Assembly: GCA_948144175.1 (NCBI GenBank)
Contig: CANXME010002057.1
Span: 2,404,001-2,468,000 of the forward strand
Length of the DNA stretch: 64,000 nt
Direction of reading: 5' to 3'
Source of the DNA: Closterium sp. NIES-65
Lineage: Eukaryota; Streptophyta; Zygnematophyceae; Desmidiales; Closteriaceae
Position numbers and translations under genes: made by a program. The notes beneath the pieces were generated by a model that saw only the letters and a program-made list of their open reading frames with translations, did not search any database and was not told the origin of the DNA. Shown here one piece after another: positions 45,599 to 56,550 of the stretch. How positions within the stretch are numbered: the first letter of the stretch is position 1; each line of letters begins with the position of its first letter.

Positions 45599-46680
45599 TG
45601 CGGAGATAACTACTACAACAGGAGCTAGACTACGGGCTAGGCACGGGGCAAGAGTGATCGTAGCGTTCGCTTACTTAGTCGTTTCCAAGTGCTCATATTA
45701 CTTGCTAGTTCACGGGGAGAATTCGCAAGAGTTTCACTAGGAAAGGTTGACAAGAATGATACAATAAGGTTGGCAAGACAAGACTACATCAGAGCTAGCA
45801 AGCAAGCAAGTCCACTGTCAGCGCAGCATGGTCGACCGTGTTCCAGCACTGCTTGGTCGACCGCACTCCAGCAGTGCAAAGTCGACGGCGTGCCAATGCT
45901 GCAAGTCGACAGCGTCCAGCATTGCTCCTGCATGACAGCAGCGCACCTACTTTGCAGGTGCTCGCAGGTGATTGGCGTGTCGTGCCTTGTCATCTGGGAA
46001 ACGCACACACCAAATCAACCTCGTAGTGACGAATGCATCTGATCAGCCACGTCGACCTCGGGATACCACCACCAAGGTCGGCCTCGCCACAAACACCTGG
46101 GCAAGTGGCGCGTGCCTTCGCAGAACATCGTCAATTAGGTAACCAGGTCGACCGGGCAACCACGTCGACCAACTGCTCCTTCACGTGACCGTCGACCACC
46201 AAGTCGACGACCACTTCCAGTCGACCTCACCAGGTCAACCACACCCTTGGTCGACCAGCTCCAGGTCGACCAGCACATCTGTCAGCCGACCACACCCAGT
46301 CGGCTACTCTAGGTCGGCGTCACCAAGTCAACGCCCTTTCTAAGTCGGCGCCGACTTCCAAGCCGACCTCTTGAAGTCGGTGATCTCCCAAGTCGGCAAC
46401 CTCGCAAGTCGGCGACCTTGCAAGTCGGCGCCGACTTCTAGGTCGACGCGCCAGATCGCCGACCACCAGTTGAAGTCGGCTGCTGGCTTCCCAAGTCGGC
46501 GGCATTACAGTGGCCCCATGCAAGTCGACCAAACCCGTTGACCAGCTCGCCCAAGTCGGCGTTGCCCACTGCTGCAAGTCGGCTGCACCTCCCGTACACC
46601 CAACCACGAAGTCGGCTCCGCCCAAGCGAGGATGGGCCCATCATCAACTCCCATTGGCACAGACATGCCGCTTGCGCACA
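45599..46680 (-). repeat. 5' LTR of element H (A-type, GTCGAC-rich)
   Basis: Reverse complement shares blocks with A's 3' LTR: about 45600-45800 with 26140-26345, about 46040 (GACCTCGGGATACCACCACC) with 18530, and 46560-46650 with 17820-17900. Dense in GTCGAC and AAGTCGGC motifs. The outer end is not defined. Confidence 0.65.
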
Positions 46681-46837
46681 AGCACATGCACGTGCCCCGC
46701 CGCCATGCCCCCTGCACGGCGAGGCGAAATAGGTTGGAGTTGGGGGCGGAGAAGGGGGCATGAAATGCAAGCATGATGCCACCCACCCAGATGCCAATCT
46801 CGCCCCACCTGGGGCTTGTCCCTCCCAATCATGTGCA

Positions 46838-46945
46838 TGTGGTGCATGTGGTGCATGTGGTGCATGTGGTGGATGTGGTGTATGTGGTGTATGTGGTGTA
46901 TGTGGTATATGTGGTATATGTGGTGTATGTGGTGTATGCGGTCCC
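46838..46945 (+). repeat. 9-bp minisatellite
   Basis: About twelve units of TGTGGTGCA / TGTGGTGTA. Cys/Gly and His/Thr-rich frames here are repeat artefacts. Confidence 0.9.
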
Positions 46946-46949
46946 TGCC

Positions 46950-47806
46950 AGCACATGTAAGCTTCCACCTTCCCATGTCATGAACAGCAGGGTTGTTGCC
47001 AGCAGAAGAGTTTCTGTCTGTGTTCTATAGATTGGAGAATGTATTGATATGGTACAAGGATTGTATTTGCAATATATGCAATACACTTTCTGCTATGCTT
47101 TAACGAGTAGGAAATAATATTTCCGTCATCAAAGTATCAGGAGATCGTGGTGCAGCAGTAAACTTCAACGCGCCAGCCGCAGGAGTTGTGGCAACACCAC
47201 AACGAGAGAAGCAGTCCGCTGCCTTCTTCTGTGCGCCGGGAGGAACAGCTGATGCTGGGGGCAGTGTCGTTGTTGGTTGCCGTGCCGCTCCTGCTAGGTG
47301 CTGCCTGCCCTGAAGGCAGCAGGGCAATGGCGTTTGCAGGAACAGCTGAGGAAGAATGCTCACCCTAGGAATGTAGGGTGATGTGGGGGAGCGCATGGCA
47401 AAGGATGCCATGTGCTGAATACGAGTGAGAAAGTGCTTAGCACTGGAGAGTCCAAAAATCACGAACTAGGACATTAGATGCAGATCCGAGCAAGGCAAAT
47501 GATAGAGAACTTGGAAATGGGACAAGTTCTTTTCGCGCACCATGTGAAAAGTGAGCTCGGTGAGACACATCTTATTGGTGAAGTACAATCCATACAGCTG
47601 AACATCTTGATATGTCTACGAGAAACATTACTAGCAACGATTGGCCAGGTTATTATGGTCGGTGCTGGCATCACCTGAGTACTAAACTGCAATGTAAACC
47701 AGCAAGGACAACGGCTAGTTTCGCGCCTTGTATGAAAGTGGCCATTCACATCATTGAGCCACCCTGTTATTCGTTGATCCCGCGACGCCATCCGGGCTCG
47801 TGCGCG
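46950..47806. other. unique-looking DNA, no gene recognised
   Basis: Lower GC than the transposons. It holds an imperfect palindrome near 47063-47092 (TTGCAATATATGCAA core). Short frames (for example 47100-47462 minus, 47186-47368 plus) lack recognisable domains. The part next to 47807 may be the 3' untranslated region of the minus-strand gene. Confidence 0.4.
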
Positions 47807-48568
47807 TTACGCCTTCCACGCGGCCTTGGCGCTCTGCGCCTTGCCAAGGGCGGACGCGAGCAGGCTCTTGTCGGCGCCGCCGGCGGGGAGCATGATGCTC
47901 ACACCGTTGATGGTGGCGATCGAGTTGTCGATCTGCCCCGCCACCAGCGTGCGCTGCCCAGTGCGAATCAGAATGGCGGCGTTGCGCAGCGCCGCCGCCG
48001 TGTCCGTGAGGCTCTTGACGTACGTCTTGACGGAGAGCTTCGCCTTGGCGCTGTCCACGTCCACCGCCGCCGCATCCAGCAGCGATAACACCTTCGAGTC
48101 CGACCCGCTCAGCTTCACTGCCGGCTTCCCCGCGCCGGGCGTGCCGGGCTTGCCGGAAGTGGCGGGCTTGCCAGGAGTGGCGGGGGTTGTGGGAGTGGGG
48201 GGAGTCTTCTTGCCGCCCTTCTTGTTGGGAGTGGTGGGAGCGGAAGGCGAGGGAGTGGGAGGAGACTTCTTCGACTTCTTGTCCTCCTTCTTCTTGTCCT
48301 CCTTCTTCTTCTTGTCCTTCTTCTTCTTCTCCTTGTCCTCGTCATCATCGTCGTCGTCGTCGTCGAGAATCCTCCTCGTCGCAGCGTCGTCGCTGAGAGC
48401 ATTTTTGGCGTCGAGCTGAGCCAGATCGCCGGACATGGCAGCGGCAAGCGCGGACGAGGCAGCCTTGGGGACGGCGAGCTCGGCGGAGGCGTTGAGGCAG
48501 AGCGACGCCAGTACGAGCGCCACCAGGGGCAGCGCACAGGCTAGCGCGGACATTCTCGAGTACGCCAT
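47807..48568 (-). CDS. small secreted Asp/Lys/Pro-rich protein (host gene)
   Basis: A 253-residue open frame with ATG at 48568 in a good context (GCCATGG) and TAA at 47807-47809. No intron needed. Residues 1-29 form a likely signal peptide (hydrophobic ALPLVALVLASLCL, small residues before ELAV). A short Ala-rich segment is followed by an eight-Asp run (about 70-77), a Lys/Glu/Asp block (about 78-105), and a Pro/Thr/Lys/Gly linker with PPTPSPS, PPTPTTPATPGKP and KPGTPGAG (about 106-155). It ends in an Ala/Leu/Val-rich, probably helical domain of about 95 residues (VKLSGSDSKVLSLLDAAAVDVDSAKAKL...). The Pro/Thr linker suggests an extracellular or wall-associated protein. The family was not recognised. 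It is the only frame here with clear protein-like architecture outside retroelements. TATA and polyadenylation signals are not certain. Confidence 0.75.
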   Translation of the reverse strand: MAYSRMSALACALPLVALVLASLCLNASAELAVPKAASSALAAAMSGDLAQLDAKNALSDDAATRRILDDDDDDDDEDKEKKKKDKKKKEDKKKEDKKSKKSPPTPSPSAPTTPNKKGGKKTPPTPTTPATPGKPATSGKPGTPGAGKPAVKLSGSDSKVLSLLDAAAVDVDSAKAKLSVKTYVKSLTDTAAALRNAAILIRTGQRTLVAGQIDNSIATINGVSIMLPAGGADKSLLASALGKAQSAKAAWKA

Positions 48569-49204
48569 GGCTATTCTTCGGAAGCAGGCAGACTATTCGA
48601 TAAAAGGAACAGGAGCGTTTGAAGGGCTTGCTTAGTGAAGCTGGGTTGAGATACGATGAGGAATGGAGTTTATGGGCGGAATTTATGGAAAAGAGTTAGC
48701 GGGGGGCTGTGGTGGGAGGAGGTGGAGGCTGGGAAGGCATTTCTCAATTCTCGATTGAGATGGATTGTGCGGCTCGGAAATGTGGGAGGGCGACTCTGAG
48801 AGGGGGTTGTTCGCTTGCCTGCGAGGCTTGACGGATAGCACGTCGCACGCGACCAGGCATACCGTTCAGTGCGACGGGGATGGTTCGGTCGTCCAACTGT
48901 GGCGTGGTTCTCGCTGGGTGGTGCTGCTGTGGCAACGAAATAACGTTGGCGAAGAACTGGCGTGACGAAATCGTGGGCGATGAGCATGAGTGGGCTGGGC
49001 AGGCTATGAAACTCGCGCGAACGACGACTTTCGTGGTGTTATTCAGCACCTCCGTGTCATCACGCTCACAAGGAATCGCACATCACCCTTCCATCGCACA
49101 TCCCTAAAAATCGGATGTGTGGCGACGGGACTAGATGTATGCACACCAATTCCATGTTGTTTGTTACGAGTGAAATTGAACGAGCGAGAATTTGTTATGG
49201 GTTG
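48569..49204. other. upstream region of the secreted-protein gene
   Basis: Probable 5' untranslated and promoter DNA of the minus-strand gene. No convincing TATA box; CTTTTATCG about 40 bp upstream is the nearest AT-rich element. No coding frame supported. Confidence 0.35.
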
Positions 49205-49732
49205 CAAGGAAGACATTCCTCGGCGCGCACTTCAACATCGCGTACAGCAGCAGCCGTTGTTCACCCGTTACTGCTAACCGGGCTTCGCCGACTTCGCGAG
49301 CACTGTTTCACCAAACCTCGCACTGCTGGCCCGGCCGTGTCGGCCTACGCTTCGGGACTAGCCCGAGCCTCGTAGCCAGCGTAGCACTAGCTAGCTCGCA
49401 CGCACCGCGTTACCGTTTGCATGTTTCGCGTATAAATGTTCGCTCATGCCTTCGCTCACATTTTGTATTCGTTTGACACCTTAGTGCAATCCTCGCTACC
49501 TCGATTCATTGCACCCGTAACACTTGGTATTCAGAGCCTCTTTCTTTTCGGACCGCGCATCTCCGCACCCCAAGAAATCAACTTTTGATTTTTCACTCGA
49601 AGGGACTCATGCACCTTAGCCCCTAGGAGCCGCTGTCCTCGCGTTCTCTCGTAAACGCGTGCAGCCTCGACTGCGCCTAGACTAAGCCAAGCCAACGTCC
49701 TTCGTAATGGCCGAGCACATCAACGTCACAAC
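49205..49732 (+). mobile_element. gypsy LTR end, primer site and gag start (5'-truncated)
   Basis: Inverse partner of 39224-39720. The LTR 3' part ends GCACCCGTAACA at 49522, followed by the primer site TGGTATTCAGAGCC (49525-49538), a leader, and ATG 49707 (MAEHINVTT). It is cut off at 49732 where another LTR starts with TGTTGG. The LTR is truncated at its 5' side near 49205. Confidence 0.75.
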
Positions 49733-50175
49733 TGTTGGAAACAATCGGTCCTAAGCGCCTCTATCGTGTCGAAACGCCAAGTCAGAAGCGAAGCGAAGTA
49801 TATCGAAACACCGGCGAGTTAACCCTCGGAGGTTGAGCGGTTGCTAGAGGTTACGCGAAAGTCAAAGGTCAGCGACATTTGACCTGACAAATACAGCGCG
49901 ACAACAAGGACACACAACTGACTCGTTACAGAGCAGTTGCCCGAGTCGTCACTGTATCGAACCGCAACAGCAACAGTAAAGTAGTTATAACCGTATCTCT
50001 TCGTATTCCTTGTACTCTTATATAATCCAGTATCTCTTTGCTTTAATCAACTTACTTTGCCCTCACACACTAGCGCAAGGTGGTTCACAATCCTTTGATT
50101 AATGCTTCCGCTACTTCATCAACTCTACCCAGAGTTCACCCTTGCAAAGATCCTAAGGGGCTTTTCAGCCCAACA
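49733..50175 (+). repeat. LTR of element I
   Basis: 443 bp with perfect 6-bp terminal inverted repeats TGTTGG...CCAACA. A TATA box TATATAAT at about 50018-50025 lies in the right place for a promoter. Directly followed by the primer-site-like TGGTATGAGAGC (50176-50187). Unrelated in sequence to the other LTRs here. Confidence 0.8.
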
Positions 50176-50595
50176 TGGTATGAGAGCAATCAGGGGGAGT
50201 TCAACTTCTATATCGACAACATCAATCAGCATGGCTACACAAAAGGAAAGGAGCAACTCCAACGGCTCCCAGGGCACTACTCCTACTCCACCTCCTGCCT
50301 CTGGCCTATAGACGGAGGAGGGCACGGCAACAAGACCCAGAGCAACATCTACCGAGACTCCCGCGAATCAACCTGCAGACTTCGACCAGAGCATGATGGA
50401 GAAATTTTTCTCCTTCATGTCCTTCTACGAGCAACACCAGCAATCGGCACCTGCGCAGTCACTCAACAGCAACAACAACGGAGCAACACCCATGAGCCTT
50501 GACGGCTCATCATATGCACGAGGAAATCAACAACAACAGCCTACGTTTGCTCCGTACGAGCGCGGGTCCATCAGCTTTATGCCACACCGACAGCC
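50176..50595 (+). pseudogene. gag: leader and gag start of element I
   Basis: Primer site at 50176-50187, then ATG 50231 (MATQKERSNSNGSQGTTPTPP). An in-frame TAG at 50309-50311 interrupts it, and the same frame continues as MMEKFFSFMSFYEQHQQS...PMSLDGSSYARGNQQQQPTF up to 50595, where element J begins. A short Gln/Asn/Ser-rich gag N-terminus. Superfamily not determined because pol is absent from the window. Confidence 0.65.
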
Positions 50596-50722
50596 TTTCA
50601 GAACATATAGCTTGTGCTTATTGTGTAGGCTATAGTGGGGTAGCCCATAAGGGGTACAACCCAATTAGGGTTAGTACTTGTACTCAGTTCATTCATAGTT
50701 CATTCATTCTCGTTTCTTCTCA
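50596..50722 (+). repeat. 5' LTR of element J
   Basis: 127 bp, ends ...CGTTTCTTCTCA. The hairpin GTTCCC-TAGT-GGGAAC is at 50737-50752, followed by GGGCCCACC. Confidence 0.9.
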
Positions 50723-50824
50723 TGGTTTTAGAGCAGGTTCCCTAGTGGGAACGCTACCTAGGGCCCACCACGATTTTTTTTCCTGCCCGGAGCGCGCCTT
50801 AGACTAGACCGAGTCGCGCGCGCC

Positions 50825-51710
50825 CCGTGTGTCCTCCCTACCATCGCGCCGCCCTTTGTGGCCCCTTGCGCTGCCCGTCGACCCCACGCGCCGCCCTAGC
50901 GGCCCCTCCTTGCGCCACCCGTCGACCCCGCGCGCCGCCTTAGCGGCTCCCTACGCCGCCCGTCGACCCCACGCGCCGCCCTAGCGGCCCCCTGCGCCAC
51001 CCGTCGACCCCGCGCGCCGCCCTAGCGGCCCCCCCCCCCCCCCCCCCCCCCCCTGCGCCGCCCGTCGACCCCGCGCGCCGCCCTAGTGGCGCCTTACGCC
51101 ACCCGTCGACCCCGCGCGCCGCCCTTGCGGCCTCGCCGCCCTTACATGCGGCCCCGCCGCCCTCACCTGCGATCCCCGCCGCCCTTACCTGCGGTCCCCG
51201 CCGCCCTCAACTACAACCTCGCCGCCCTTACCTGCGGCCTCACCGCCCTCACCTGCGGTCCTCGCCGCCCTACACTGCGGCCTCGCCGCCCTTACCTGCG
51301 GCTTCGCCGCCCTCACCTGCGGTCCCAGCCGCCCTCAACTGCGGCCTCGCCGCCCTTACCTGCGGCCCAGCCGCCTTCCCTGCGGCCCCGTCACCTGCTG
51401 CAGCGCCGCCCGCCACCTGAGCCGCCCGGGCCGCCTCACCTCGCCGAACATCCGACCGCCACGCCGCCCTGCAGCAGCACGGCCGAGCCGCCCAGCAGCT
51501 GAGCAGCCGAGCAGCCGAGCCGCCCAGCAACCGAGCAGCCGAGCCGCCCTGCAGCCGAGCCGCCCAGCAGCCGAGCCGCCCTGCAGCCGAGCCGCCCAGC
51601 AGCCCCGCCCTGCAGCCGAGCCGCCCCGCAGCCGAGCCGCCCAGCAGCCGAGCCGCCGTGCAGCCAAGCCGCCGAGCCGCCCTACCTCCAAGCCGCCCGA
51701 GCAGCCCCGT
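50825..51710 (+). repeat. GC-rich repeat leader of element J
   Basis: Three arrays: CCGTCGACCCCGCGCGCCGCCCTAGCGG-type units (to about 51120), CCGCCCTTACCTGCGGCC-type units (to about 51400), and CAGCAGCCGAGCCGCC-type units (51470-51690). Contains a poly-C run at about 51029-51053. Confidence 0.85.
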
Positions 51711-51780
51711 CCGGTGAGCACAGTGCCTCTTTTCTTGCACTGCCCTCACCCTACGGTTGCACTGCTAGTCTACTGTGGTC

Positions 51781-54700
51781 ATGGCTACCCCTAGTGTCCT
51801 CGCTTTTGACGCTGAGGGTCGAGCCATTGACTTTGACGTCTGGGTAGATTACCTGCAGCTGTTTTTACAGTGTGATAGGGCAGACGGCCACTCTTTGACC
51901 TCACCTCTGGCGCCTCTCCTGCCCCTGCTCCTGATGCCGACGCCACTGTTCACTCCCAGTGGGCCACGCGCAACGCTGCTGCACGTCTCACTGTGCGACG
52001 CCACCTCCCTACCTCCGAGCGTGCGCACTTTAGTCTGTACAAGAGTGCTCAGACCTTGTACGACGCTGTAGTTGCACGCTACTCCTCCCCTGCCACTACT
52101 GCACTGAGCCGTCTCATGCTACCGTACCTCTTCCCTGACCTTGCTGCCTTTCCCACAGTCGCTGACCTCATTACGCACCTCCGCACTAGTGACACTCGCT
52201 ACCGCGCTGCGCTTCCTGCTGACTTCTGCGCCAAGAACCCCCCCCCCCATGTACATCACTCTCTACTACATAGTTACTCGCCTCCCTGACTCCCTTCGCG
52301 TAGTCAGGGACCACTTCCTCCCAGTCTGTCCCACCACTCTCACTGTTGACCTCCTCGAGAAGCCCCTCCTAGCGGCCGAGAAGAGCATAGTCGCTGTAGG
52401 GGCCTCTCGTGGTGACCCGCGCACCCCCATCTTTGAGGGGTGTTCCCCCTCCCCCCTTCTGCCCTCTATTGCCTCTGCTGCTGCGGCCGACCTCCTTGGT
52501 CTTGAGTCAGTCGGTGCGGCGTCTGCCCCTAGTGGGAGACGTCGCTCTAGCAAGGGCAAGGGGGGCAGGGGCACTGGAGGGGCGAGCGGGGGCGGTGGAG
52601 GTGGAGGTGGAGGCGGCGGGGGGAGTGGGGGTGGCGGTGGGAGTGGTGGTGGGGGTGGAGGTGTCGGTGGCGGCAGTGGAGGCGGAGGCGGTGGCGGCAG
52701 TGGCGGTGGGAGCGGAGGTGGCGGAGGTGGCGGCGGTGGAGGAGGCAGCGGAGGCGGCGGTAGTAGCGGCGGAGGCGGCGGGGGTGGCGGTGGAGCTGGT
52801 CGCGGGTCTACGCAGAGGAGTGGCTCCGGTGGTGGTCCGCGCCAGCAGCAGTAGCGCGATCGTGAGACCCTGTCCCCTCAGCAGCTCCGTGAGTGGTACA
52901 CTGCACGCCAGCGGGGTGGGGGTTTTGGTCCGTGCACCTACGTCCTGCACACCGGCGACCGTGCGGGTGAGGAGTGTGGGGGTGCGCACCCCACTCAGCG
53001 CTGCTTTGGCCGCCTGACGGACGCGTGGCGTCACCAGTTCCCGAAGGCCACAGAGATCCCTCGCTGGGGCGAGCTGTCTAGGGCGGGTGTTGCCATCTAT
53101 GATCTTGATTTTGATGCTATTCTTTCTGCCATGTATGCTGTGTCTATTAGTGATGAGGGTGGCTGTTACCGGTGTTTCCCGCCCGTTCCGGGCATTGAGA
53201 CTGCTGCTCTAGGTAATGGTGAGGCGGCTGCCCTAGGTGCTTGCGACGCTGCTGCTCTAGGTGCTAGTGCGTCTGCGTCCTCAGGTACTGGTGAGTCTGC
53301 GCTCTCAGGTACTACGACGGCTTCGGCCTCCCTCACCTTCACCCTTGACTCTGGGGCTTCTCGCTCCTTCTTTCGGGACCGCACCACACTTACGCCGCTT
53401 AGTCGGCCGGTTGCGGTGTCTCTCGCTGACCCCTCTGGGGGTCCTGTCCTGTCTCACTTCTCCACAGTCCTCCCGTGTCCGGCGGCTCCCTCTGGCACCC
53501 TGTCTGGTCTCTACCTCCCCTCGTTCTCTACGAACTTGGTGAGTGGTGCTGACCTACAGGATGGGGGAGTACACCAGTTCACTCCTGTGCGTCAGCGGGT
53601 GACGCACTGCACAGAGGCTAGCACAGGCTGACACCTGGCTACGTTTACCCGTCAGCCGGGGTCGAGCCTGTACACACTGACCACTGCGTCTCCTCCAGTT
53701 GTTGAGTCTGGTAGGGTCGCTGCGTCGGGTCAGGCGTTTGCTGCAGCGTCCAGGTCTGGTCCTGAGTCTGCCCCCTGTTCGTGTCGTCTCCTGTCTCACG
53801 AGACTCTACTCTGGCACCACCGCCTTGGTCACCCCTCTCTGCTTCGGCTTAGAGGCATGGCCTCCCGTCTTCTTGTTTCTGGTCTCCCTCTGTCCCTCCC
53901 TCCCCTTCCTCAGGGCCCTGGCCCTACCTGTGTCCCCTGTGTCGAGGGGCGCCAGCGGGCTGCCCCTCACTCCTCCCAGTTTCCTCCGACAGAGGCCCCG
54001 TTGCAGACGCTTCACATGGACGTGTGGGGCCCAGCCTGCGTCCGTGGACAGGGTCACGAGCGCTACTTCCTGCTCGTTGTTGACGACTACTCGCGTGACA
54101 CCGCAGTCTTCCCCTTGCGCAGGAAGGGTGATGTCACTGAGGTGCTGATCGACTGGATCCGCGCAGCTCGTCTCCAGCTCAGGCAGAGCTTTGGCTCGGA
54201 CTTTCTTGTTCTACGTCTGCACTCGGACAGAGGCGGAGAGTTTTCTTCTGGCCTTCTGAGAGCCTACTGTCGCGCACCAGGAATCCATCAGACCTTCACG
54301 CTTCCGGACTCCCCGCAGCAAAATGGGATTGCTGAGCGCCGCATTGGCATGGTCATGGACGTCGCTCGTACGTCTATGATGCATGCGGCTGCTCCCCATT
54401 TTCTGTGGCCGTTTGCGGTGAGGTACGCGGCGCATCAGATCAACCTACACCCCAAGGTCTCCAGGCCGGAGACCTCCCCAGCCTTGCTGTGGACGGGGAA
54501 GGTTGGCGATGCGTCGGCGTTACGGGTCTGGGTATCTCGGGCGTTTGTCCGCGACTTGTCTGCGGACAAGCTGTCCCCTCGTGCTGCTCCTTGCGTCTTG
54601 CTGGAGTTCCCCCCTGACGCGCCTGGGTGGCAGTTCTACCACCCCACCTATCGCCGTGTTCTGTCCTCCCAGGACGTCACCTTTGACGAGTCGGTCCCCT

Positions 54701-55472
54701 ACTACCACCTCTTCCCCTACCGCACTCCGTCCCTCCCCCCGCTGCCGCTCTTCCTTGTACCAGGTCCCCCTCCAGTAGACCCCCTCCCCCCTCAGGGTCC
54801 GTCCCCTTCAGGTGTGTCCCAGGTAGACGCAGTCGAGCTTGTCGAGGTCACTGGTGACTCTGGTGCTGCTGAGGGTGCTGAGCTTGGGGGTGCTGTTTCT
54901 GGGGGTGCTGAGCCTGGGGGTGCTGCGACTGGGGGTGCTGAGCCTGGGGGTGCTGAGCCTGGGGGTGCTGAGCCTGGGGGTGCTGAGCCTGGGTGTACTG
55001 AGACTAGGGGTGTTGAGCCTGGGAGTGCTGAGTCTGGGGGTGCTGCGCCTTGGGGTGCTGAGCCTGGGGGTGCTGAGCCTGGGGGTGCTGAGCCTGGGTG
55101 TGCTGAGCCTGGGGGTGCTGAGCTTGGAGGTGCTCCGCCTGGAGGTTCTCCGGGTGCTTCGTCTCTGCGGGAGCCACTCTCTCCACGGGAGCTGTGTGAG
55201 TGGTTTGCCCGGCGCTGGAGGCGTGCTGCTGGTGCTGGAGGTTCTTCGGCTACCGAGGGTGCTGCTGTCGCGGGTCCCGGAGGTGCTCGTACTGGGATTA
55301 CTGGAGCTGCTGGGCCTGCGGGTTCGACTGGAGCTGGTGCTGCTGAGGGTGTTGGAGCTGAGACTACTGCTGGCGGTCCTGCTGCGGGTACTCCTGGTAC
55401 TGCTGGAGGTTCTGGCAGTGCTGGAGGTGCAGCTGGAGCGGGTGCTCCTACTGGGGGTTCTGGTGCTGTACC
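51781..55472 (+). pseudogene. gag-pol: copia gag, PR, INT and linker, element J
   Basis: ATG 51781 (MATPSVLAFDAEGRA). Frameshifts near 51893 and near the C-run at 52240-52250. The Gly tract is at 52570-52800, and a CAG-to-TAG-like stop at 52852. The Cys/His motif is near 52937-53003. Protease LDSGAS is intact (about 53346). A stop at 53628-53631 (TGA where sisters have CGA) follows. From about 53857 an open frame runs through the pre-integrase, integrase (HMDVWG, HSDRGGEF, NGIAERR all kept) and the 15-bp repeat linker (54865-55140) to the K insertion. Confidence 0.88.
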
Positions 55473-55603
55473 TGTCAGAACATTATAGCTTGTGCTTTTG
55501 TGTAGGCTGTAGTGGGGTAGCCCATATGGGGTACAACCCAATTAGGGTTAGTACTTGTACGCAAGTGTTTCATAGTTCATTCATTCTCGTTCTCATCTTC
55601 TCA
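55473..55603 (+). repeat. 5' LTR of element K
   Basis: 131 bp, TGTCAGAACATTATAG...CATCTTCTCA. Followed by the primer site TGGTATCGAGCAGG (55604) and the hairpin GTTCCC-CCGT-GGGAAC (55617-55632). Confidence 0.95.
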
Positions 55604-55789
55604 TGGTATCGAGCAGGTTCCCCCGTGGGAACTGTGCCTAGGGCCCACCACATCGACCTTTTTTTTTTCCTGCCCGGAGCGTGCTCCGCCCGAGTCGCAC
55701 TTCGTCGAGCCGCCCTAGCGGCCCTTTCCCCTAGCGGCCCCGCTGCACGTTGCCTCGGCCCCGCCGCCCGTCGCTTCGGTCCCGCCGCC

Positions 55790-56370
55790 CGTCGTCGCGG
55801 CCCCGCCGCCCTACCTTGCGGCCCCGCCGCCCTACCTCGCGGCCCCGTCGCCCTACCTCGCGGCCCCGCCGCCCTACCTCGCGGCCCCGCCGCCCTACCT
55901 TGCGGCCCCGCCGCCCTACCTCGCGGCCCCGCCGCCCTACCTCGCAGCCCCGCCACCCTACCTCGCGGCCCCGTCGCCCTACCTCGCGGCCCCGCCGCCC
56001 TACCTCGCGGCCCCGCCGCCCTACCTCGCGGCCCCGCCGCCCAACTCCTGCGGCCCCGCCGCCCTACTCCTACGGACCCGCCGCCCTACTCCTGCGGCCC
56101 CGCCGCCCTACTCCTGCGGCCCCGCCGCCCTACTCCTGCGGCCCCGTCGTCCTACTCCTACGGCCCCGCCGCCCTACTCCTGCGGCCCCGCCGCCCTACT
56201 CAGCGGCCCCGCCACCGTTCACCAGCGGCCCTGCCGCCCTACACCGCCCGCGCCGCCCGAGCTGCCACAACAGCCCGAGCCGCCCGAGCCACCCGAGCCG
56301 CCCGAGTCGCCCGAGTCGCCCGAGCCGCCCGAGCCGCCCGAGCCGCCCGAGCCGCCCGAGCCGCCCGAGC
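55790..56370 (+). repeat. GC-rich repeat leader of element K
   Basis: Very regular units CGGCCCCGCCGCCCTACCT(C/T)G (about 21 bp), then CTCCTGCGGCCCCGCCGCCCTA units, then CCGAGCCGCC decamers (56270-56370). Confidence 0.9.
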
Positions 56371-56550
56371 TGCCTGATCAGCCGAGTCGCCGGTGCCGCG
56401 GAGCCGCAGTCGCTACTGAGCCGTCCGAGCAGCCGTATTGCCGTGTTACTGGACTACTGAGCTGCCCGACTTGCCCTTTCTGGTGAGACCACCGCTTCTG
56501 TCACTGCACTGCCCCTGTCCTACAGCTGGTCTCGCTAGTCTACTGCTGTC

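Noticed and set aside
46773-47030. Cys/Gly- and Val-rich frames near 46.8 kb
   Set aside because: Translation of the 9-bp minisatellite.
54839-56377. 512-residue open frame running from J into K
   Set aside because: It is an out-of-frame reading of the 15-bp repeat linker ([10 protein letters not shown]), then crosses the K LTR and leader repeats. It cannot be one gene.
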